A DNA stretch of 64,000 nt from Ammoniphilus sp. CFH 90114 (lineage in GTDB: Bacteria; Bacillota; Bacilli; Aneurinibacillales; RAOX-1). This document shows, piece by piece, positions 60,081 through 64,000 of this stretch. The translations under genes and the position numbers were made by a program. Location: assembly GCF_004123195.1 (NCBI RefSeq), contig NZ_SDLI01000010.1, positions 62,001 to 126,000 on the forward strand, in the 5' to 3' direction. The first letter of the stretch is position 1. Each line of letters opens with the position of its first letter. The notes under the pieces were generated by a model that ran no database searches, was not told where the DNA came from, and saw nothing but the letters and a program-made list of their open reading frames with translations.

Positions 60081-61043
60081 TTAATTTACCCTATGAGCAG
60101 GCCCTTCTCCTCTTAACGCTTGTAATAAATTGAGGGCAGCCAACTCGGCCATCTTGGTCCGTGTCTGAATGGAGGCACTACCGATGTGTGGAAGAGTGAC
60201 CACATTCGGCAAAGTGAGGAGGGGATGATCCGGCTTGACCGGCTCTTCCTCGAACACATCTAAGCCTGCAGCCCAAATCGCTCCATTAGACAAAGCCTGG
60301 TACAAGGCCGCTTCGTCTACGATCCCTCCACGAGCTGTATTAATGAGGATAGCCGTGCTTTTCATCAAGGAGAGTTCACGCTCACCAATTAAATTTCTCG
60401 TTTCCGGTGAATACGGCGTCAGCACACAGACGAAGTCCGATTGCTTTAATAATGCATCTAATTCTTTATACTCTAAGCCAAGCACCTGTTCCGCTTGTTC
60501 CTTTCGACTCCGATTGTGGTAAAGAACGCGCATATCAAATCCCTTCGCCCGCTTGGCCAGTGATTCTCCAATTCGCCCTAAACCGATAATCCCTAAGGTA
60601 GCCCCATAGACATCCTGTCCCGTTAACAGCATGGGAGACCAGGTTTTCCAGCTTCCTTCTCGGAGATAATCTGAAGCCTCCACTAGTCTTCTAGCTGTTG
60701 CCATCAAGAGTGCAAAGGTAAGATCAGCTGTCGTTTCTGTCAAGACGCCTGGGGTATTGGTGACGATGATGCCCCTTTGAGTGGCTGCTTCCACATCAAT
60801 GTTGTTAAAGCCCACCGCCATATTGCTTATCACTTTGAGTTTGTTGGCCCGCTGCAGCAGAGATTCGTCTATGCTTTCCGTTAATAAGCAGTATAGTCCA
60901 TCAATGTCTTTTACTTTGTCTTCCAAAACCTCACGCGGCACCGGAATATCTTCCTCCTGCCACATCTCCACCTCACAAACTTCCTGAATCTTAGCAACAA
61001 CTGCACTCGGAATTCGTCTCGTTATGTATACTTTAGGTCTCAT
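60081..61043 (-). CDS. D-2-hydroxyacid dehydrogenase (glyoxylate/hydroxypyruvate reductase)
   Basis: A 320-residue NAD(P)-dependent enzyme that probably interconverts hydroxypyruvate or glyoxylate and D-glycerate or glycolate. Motifs are the nucleotide-binding GIIGLGRIG, catalytic Arg in NTARGGIVDE, catalytic Glu in DVFEEEP, and catalytic His in PHIGSAS. TPGVLTETTADLTFALL is typical of GhrB/GyaR-type enzymes. ATG 61043 has AAAGGAG 8 nt upstream. The longer frame extending to 61469 lies inside the glycerate kinase gene and is rejected. It starts 4 nt after the glycerate kinase stop, and the pair forms a D-glycerate pathway. Confidence 0.9.
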   Translation of the reverse strand: MRPKVYITRRIPSAVVAKIQEVCEVEMWQEEDIPVPREVLEDKVKDIDGLYCLLTESIDESLLQRANKLKVISNMAVGFNNIDVEAATQRGIIVTNTPGVLTETTADLTFALLMATARRLVEASDYLREGSWKTWSPMLLTGQDVYGATLGIIGLGRIGESLAKRAKGFDMRVLYHNRSRKEQAEQVLGLEYKELDALLKQSDFVCVLTPYSPETRNLIGERELSLMKSTAILINTARGGIVDEAALYQALSNGAIWAAGLDVFEEEPVKPDHPLLTLPNVVTLPHIGSASIQTRTKMAELAALNLLQALRGEGPAHRVN

Positions 61044-61047
61044 CTGA

Positions 61048-62187
61048 CTACTCCTTTTCCTTCCTACTAAGAAGACGCATGATCTGTTCGACTTGACTCT
61101 CTGCCCAACGGCTTGCATTCTCCATCGCCACATCGAGGCTGCAAGGCCTTGGAATAATGGAAAAACCAGCAAGAAGACCCATCTGATCCATCTGCTCCCT
61201 CGTAAGCTGCATTCCCCCACATAGCGCGATGACAGGAACTTGATAGACTTTAGCCTCCTTACATACTCCTGCAATGACCTTCCCCGACAGGGTTTGAGTG
61301 TCGAGTCTCCCCTCTCCCGTGATGATGAAGTCAGCGTCCTGAATCTGAGAGTTGAAACCGATCGCTTCCATGACAATCTCAATACCCGATCTACATTCCG
61401 CATGAAAAAAAGAAAGGAGGGCCGCTCCGATTCCCCCTGCTGCTCCGCTGCCTGGAAGCTCTCGAACATCGAATCCTGTTTGTTCGAAAATCACAAGGGC
61501 GTAGCGCTCAAGTGCCTGATCCAATTCTACAACGTTCTCTGGTGTAGCTCCTTTTTGCGGACCAAATACGGCAGATGCCCCATTCCCTCCACATAAAGGG
61601 TTCGTCACATCACTCGCGATGGTAAAATGAGAATCCTTAATCCGAGGATCGAACTCTGATGTATCGATAAAAGCCAGATCCCTTAGTGGAGCACCTCCAT
61701 CAGCCAATAAAGAACCGTCATGATGGTAAAACTTCAACCCAAGAGATCTCAGAAGACCCGCCCCACCATCATTCGTCGCACTCCCTCCAAGTCCGATGAT
61801 AAATCGGCGATAACCCGCATCGAGCGCATGGCGGATCAATTCTCCCGTCCCATAGCTTGTCGCTCTTAAGGGGTCTCGTTCTCCCTCGCGAAGGAGAGTC
61901 AAACCGGAAGCCTGAGCTACTTCAACCACTACCGTCTGTCCATCTCCCAATACCCCATAAGAGGCTCTAATCCTTCTACGGAGGGGATCTGTGGCCTCAC
62001 ACTCCACGGTCTTACCCTGAGTGGAATAGACCATATTCTCCATCGTACCTTCTCCACCATCAGCTAAAGGCAATTCGATGACCTCAGCATCCGACCTTAC
62101 GTTCTCTATTCCCTTGCGAATCGCCTGGCATAACTCCCTAGCGGAAATGGATCCCTTGAAGGAATCTGGAGCAGCTACAATCTTCAT
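61048..62187 (-). CDS. glxK: Glycerate kinase
   Basis: A 379-residue type-I glycerate kinase that phosphorylates D-glycerate with ATP to a phosphoglycerate. Motifs are IVAAPDSFKGSISA at the start, LPLADGGEGTMENM, GLGGSATNDGGAGLLRSLG, PLCGGNGASAVFGPQKGA and GEGRLDTQTLSGK. Length is normal. GGGAGGAACGAT precedes ATG 62187. It is the first gene of the operon with the downstream dehydrogenase. The promoter has an extended -10 and two 21-bp-spaced ATATTTGCAA elements just upstream. Confidence 0.94.
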   Translation of the reverse strand: MKIVAAPDSFKGSISARELCQAIRKGIENVRSDAEVIELPLADGGEGTMENMVYSTQGKTVECEATDPLRRRIRASYGVLGDGQTVVVEVAQASGLTLLREGERDPLRATSYGTGELIRHALDAGYRRFIIGLGGSATNDGGAGLLRSLGLKFYHHDGSLLADGGAPLRDLAFIDTSEFDPRIKDSHFTIASDVTNPLCGGNGASAVFGPQKGATPENVVELDQALERYALVIFEQTGFDVRELPGSGAAGGIGAALLSFFHAECRSGIEIVMEAIGFNSQIQDADFIITGEGRLDTQTLSGKVIAGVCKEAKVYQVPVIALCGGMQLTREQMDQMGLLAGFSIIPRPCSLDVAMENASRWAESQVEQIMRLLSRKEKE

Positions 62188-62213
62188 ATCGTTCCTCCCA
62201 ACCGTTTACCCTG

Positions 62214-62260
62214 ATCATAACACCAAGATTGCAAATATATAAACCCAACTTGCAAATATC
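62214..62260 (-). promoter_or_regulatory. Promoter and paired ATATTTGCAA elements of the glycerate kinase operon
   Basis: On the minus strand TGTTATGAT gives an extended -10 (TATGAT, 62214-62219). Two TTGCAAATAT elements (62229-62238 and 62250-62260, plus-strand reading) are exactly 21 bp apart and occupy the -20 to -50 region. Such spacing would put two proteins on the same face of the helix. Confidence 0.5.
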
Positions 62261-62322
62261 CTCCATTAGAGTGAAAAATGATGTATGTAGAATGACTTAT
62301 TTATTCTTAGTCAATAACTGAA

Positions 62323-62328
62323 TATAAT
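62323..62328 (+). promoter_or_regulatory. Putative -10 of the kinase-like gene
   Basis: TATAAT lies about 43 nt before ATG 62372. TTATTC, 16 bp upstream, is a weak -35. Confidence 0.4.
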
Positions 62329-62371
62329 CCTAACTATAGGAAAGAAGTAAGATTTTTTTGGAGGGGAAGCA

Positions 62372-63058
62372 ATGTCAGGGGATTGGAAGTTAGCAGAAGA
62401 TGCTCTTAAGCGAGTACAGATTATCGGGAATAACATGAATGACCTCGTCTCGATTACCAGTTGTTCGGAGCAGTTGCGTTGCATAGGCATCGGAACAGAC
62501 GCAGCCGTGTTTCAGTATGACCAAACTCCAGCTTATGCGTTTAAAGTCTACTCATCTGAGGCATTAGATAAGAAAGAGATCGAGGAAAGCGTATACCTTC
62601 GTATAAAGGAATCCACCTTCTTTCCTCAGTATTATGGAAAAGGTGACAACTATATTGTCCTTAGCCTTGAGAAGGGGATAACCTTATATGATTGCCTCAT
62701 CCAAGGGATCCCGATCCCCAAACAAGCCATTGAAGAAGTCGAGGTTGCACGGGAATTCGTTCGGTTACAAGGGTTGAATCCGCGCGATATCCACCTAAAA
62801 AATATCCTCCTGCAGGATGACGGCCATGCCAAGGTCATTGATGTTTCCGAGTATGCCAAAGAAGGCAACGATAATCGCTGGGAGCATCTCTTATGGGCAT
62901 ATGATCATATTTATCCTATGATCGAGGGGGTTAGTATCCCATCTTGGGTTCTCGATACCATCAAACAATGGTACAAACGTATGGATCAAGCCAACTTTGC
63001 GCTAGAGGAGTTTTCCCAGCAAGCGATCCGAATCTTTCTAGGAAATCGAAAATCCTGA
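62372..63058 (+). CDS. Small serine/threonine kinase-like protein (YrzF-like)
   Basis: A 228-residue protein with a reduced protein-kinase fold: glycine loop IGIGTDAAVF (~38-47), lysine K58 in AFKVYS, catalytic loop NPRDIHLKNILL with D139 and N144, and IDVSEY (D157) in place of the usual DFG. Bacillus YrzF-type proteins are similar; whether they phosphorylate protein or a small molecule is unknown. GGAGGGGAAGCA precedes ATG 62372. It is transcribed alone and ends before a bidirectional terminator. Confidence 0.8.
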   Translation: MSGDWKLAEDALKRVQIIGNNMNDLVSITSCSEQLRCIGIGTDAAVFQYDQTPAYAFKVYSSEALDKKEIEESVYLRIKESTFFPQYYGKGDNYIVLSLEKGITLYDCLIQGIPIPKQAIEEVEVAREFVRLQGLNPRDIHLKNILLQDDGHAKVIDVSEYAKEGNDNRWEHLLWAYDHIYPMIEGVSIPSWVLDTIKQWYKRMDQANFALEEFSQQAIRIFLGNRKS

Positions 63059-63062
63059 TAAA

Positions 63063-63109
63063 GAGGCTGTCCCTAAGGTTAATAAAACCGACTCATAGGG
63101 AACAGCCTC
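63063..63109. terminator. Bidirectional terminator
   Basis: GAGGCTGTCCCTA (63063-63075) and TAGGGAACAGCCTC (63096-63109) pair with one bulged base. An inner GGTT / AACC pairing shortens the loop. It lies between the converging kinase-like and chemotaxis genes. Confidence 0.7.
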
Positions 63110-63113
63110 AAAC

Positions 63114-64000
63114 TTACACTTTAAATCTGCTAATCGCTTCACATAGGTCTTGCGACATTTGCGATAACATCTCCGCGGAAGCGGCTATTTCCTGCATCGT
63201 AGCGAGCTGCTCCTGGGATGCGGAAGCTACCTGCTGGGAGGTCGCCGAAGAGTTCTTCGCAATGTCTGTCAACTCATCCACAGAAGCCACCACTTGCTCT
63301 GAGCCTGCTGCCATCTGCTGGGAGGTTGCAGATACATCCTGCATTTGATCTGTTACCCGATTAATCGAAGACAAGATTCGCTGGAACGCCACTTCCGTTT
63401 GCTTAGCGACCTGCGTACCTACCTGTACGTCTCTTGTCCCTTGGTCCATCTTGCGGACAGCTTGTTGGGTATCCTCTTGAATTTCATGGATTAATTGGGT
63501 GATCTGATCAGCAGAAAGCTTCGACTGCTCCGCTAGCTTCCTCACCTCATCAGCCACAACGGCAAATCCTCTTCCATGCTCACCGGCTCTTGCCGCTTCG
63601 ATGGCTGCATTAAGTGCTAACAGGTTGGTTTGAGCTGCGATGCCTGTAATCACTTCGACAATTTTGCCAATCTCGTTCGAACGTTCACCTAAACCTCTGA
63701 TTACTTCAGCGGAATTATCCACACTAGTTTGAATCGTATCCATCGCTAAGATTACATTTTGCAAATCTTGATTGCCTACCTCTGCTTGCTTCTTCGCCTC
63801 ACCGACCGAATCGGCCACTTCTGAGGCTGACATCGCGATTCGCTGAACACCAACGGAGATCTCTTGCATCGACCTCGCCGTTTCATCAGAGTGCGAGCAT
63901 TGCAGCTCTGCCCCTGACGCCACCTCCTGCATCGCTTGAGAAATCGTCGTAATGGCTTGAGTCGAGCTTGAAGCACTCGCTGAAAATTCTTCCGATGATG
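63114..64000 (-). CDS. Methyl-accepting chemotaxis protein, C-terminal part
   Basis: About 295 codons of an open frame that continues past the right window edge; the start is not in the window. The visible part is the cytoplasmic signalling coiled coil. It has the hairpin tip [45 protein letters not shown] (quoted in part: [20 protein letters not shown]), which contacts CheA/CheW. Flanking methylation-type helices are rich in A, S, Q and E ([28 protein letters not shown]). The sensor domain is outside the window, so the ligand is unknown. Confidence 0.93.
   Translation of the reverse strand, partial: SSEEFSASASSSTQAITTISQAMQEVASGAELQCSHSDETARSMQEISVGVQRIAMSASEVADSVGEAKKQAEVGNQDLQNVILAMDTIQTSVDNSAEVIRGLGERSNEIGKIVEVITGIAAQTNLLALNAAIEAARAGEHGRGFAVVADEVRKLAEQSKLSADQITQLIHEIQEDTQQAVRKMDQGTRDVQVGTQVAKQTEVAFQRILSSINRVTDQMQDVSATSQQMAAGSEQVVASVDELTDIAKNSSATSQQVASASQEQLATMQEIAASAEMLSQMSQDLCEAISRFKV

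Noticed and set aside
60081-61469. 462-residue version of the hydroxyacid dehydrogenase
   Set aside because: The extra 142 residues overlap the glycerate kinase gene on the same strand and show no family similarity. ATG 61043 has a good ribosome site.

Overview
The window looks like chromosomal DNA of a low-GC Gram-positive spore-former of the Bacillales, most likely in or near the Paenibacillaceae (Brevibacillus/Aneurinibacillus/Ammoniphilus-like). The evidence is strong AGGAGG-type ribosome sites, S-layer-homology (SLH) proteins, copper-amine-oxidase-like (stalkin) surface proteins, an S-layer assembly protein (SlaP family), an Lrp-aminotransferase pair laid out as in Bacillus, and a c-di-GMP-I riboswitch. 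The genus is an inference. No rRNA, tRNA, CRISPR array or insertion sequence was seen.

1-19.7 kb is a surface-glycan locus, all on the minus strand. In transcription order it holds tagA, tagO, galU, an ABC exporter pair (Wzm/Wzt or TagG/TagH type), a 1256-residue three-catalytic-domain glycosyltransferase, a pyruvyl-transferase-family protein, a GT2 enzyme followed by rfbA-rfbC-rfbB-rfbD (dTDP-rhamnose), another GT2 enzyme, and a WcaJ/EpsE-type phosphoglycosyltransferase. A partial stalkin-type surface protein gene lies beyond. The middle part (about 8.3-16.7 kb) is visibly richer in A+T. The locus probably makes a rhamnose-containing, possibly pyruvylated wall polysaccharide.

19.9-22.1 kb carries a PLP aminotransferase with its Lrp/AsnC regulator and a divergent Hfq-like gene. 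22.2-29.0 kb is the most notable region. A five-gene operon (UbiA-type phosphoribosyl transferase, a YbhN/AglD-like membrane protein, a PAP2-type phosphatase, a DprE1-like oxidase, a DprE2-like reductase) corresponds step by step to the mycobacterial route to polyprenyl-phosphoryl-arabinose. A GT39/GT-C membrane glycosyltransferase lies next to it. This predicts lipid-linked arabinose, or a related pentose, as a glycosyl donor in a Firmicute.

29.1-57.5 kb encodes surface proteins: two paralogous SLH/beta-repeat proteins, SlaP, a 2579-residue multidomain protein, a 3174-residue Fn3 protein with a CFI-box C-terminal anchor, a YcdB/YcdC-SLH protein and a second stalkin protein. Among them lie a c-di-GMP-I riboswitch driving a 49-residue small protein, and another 45-residue small protein. 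57.7-64 kb is ordinary metabolism and signalling: NERD protein, Lrp regulator, aromatic acid exporter, glycerate kinase with hydroxyacid dehydrogenase, a small kinase-like protein and a partial chemotaxis receptor.

An unexplained layer recurs in the spacers: short locus-specific words (TTCGTGA, TCGAGAG, ATATTTGCAA) repeat at 20-22 bp, or about half that, in several intergenic regions, some of them promoter regions.
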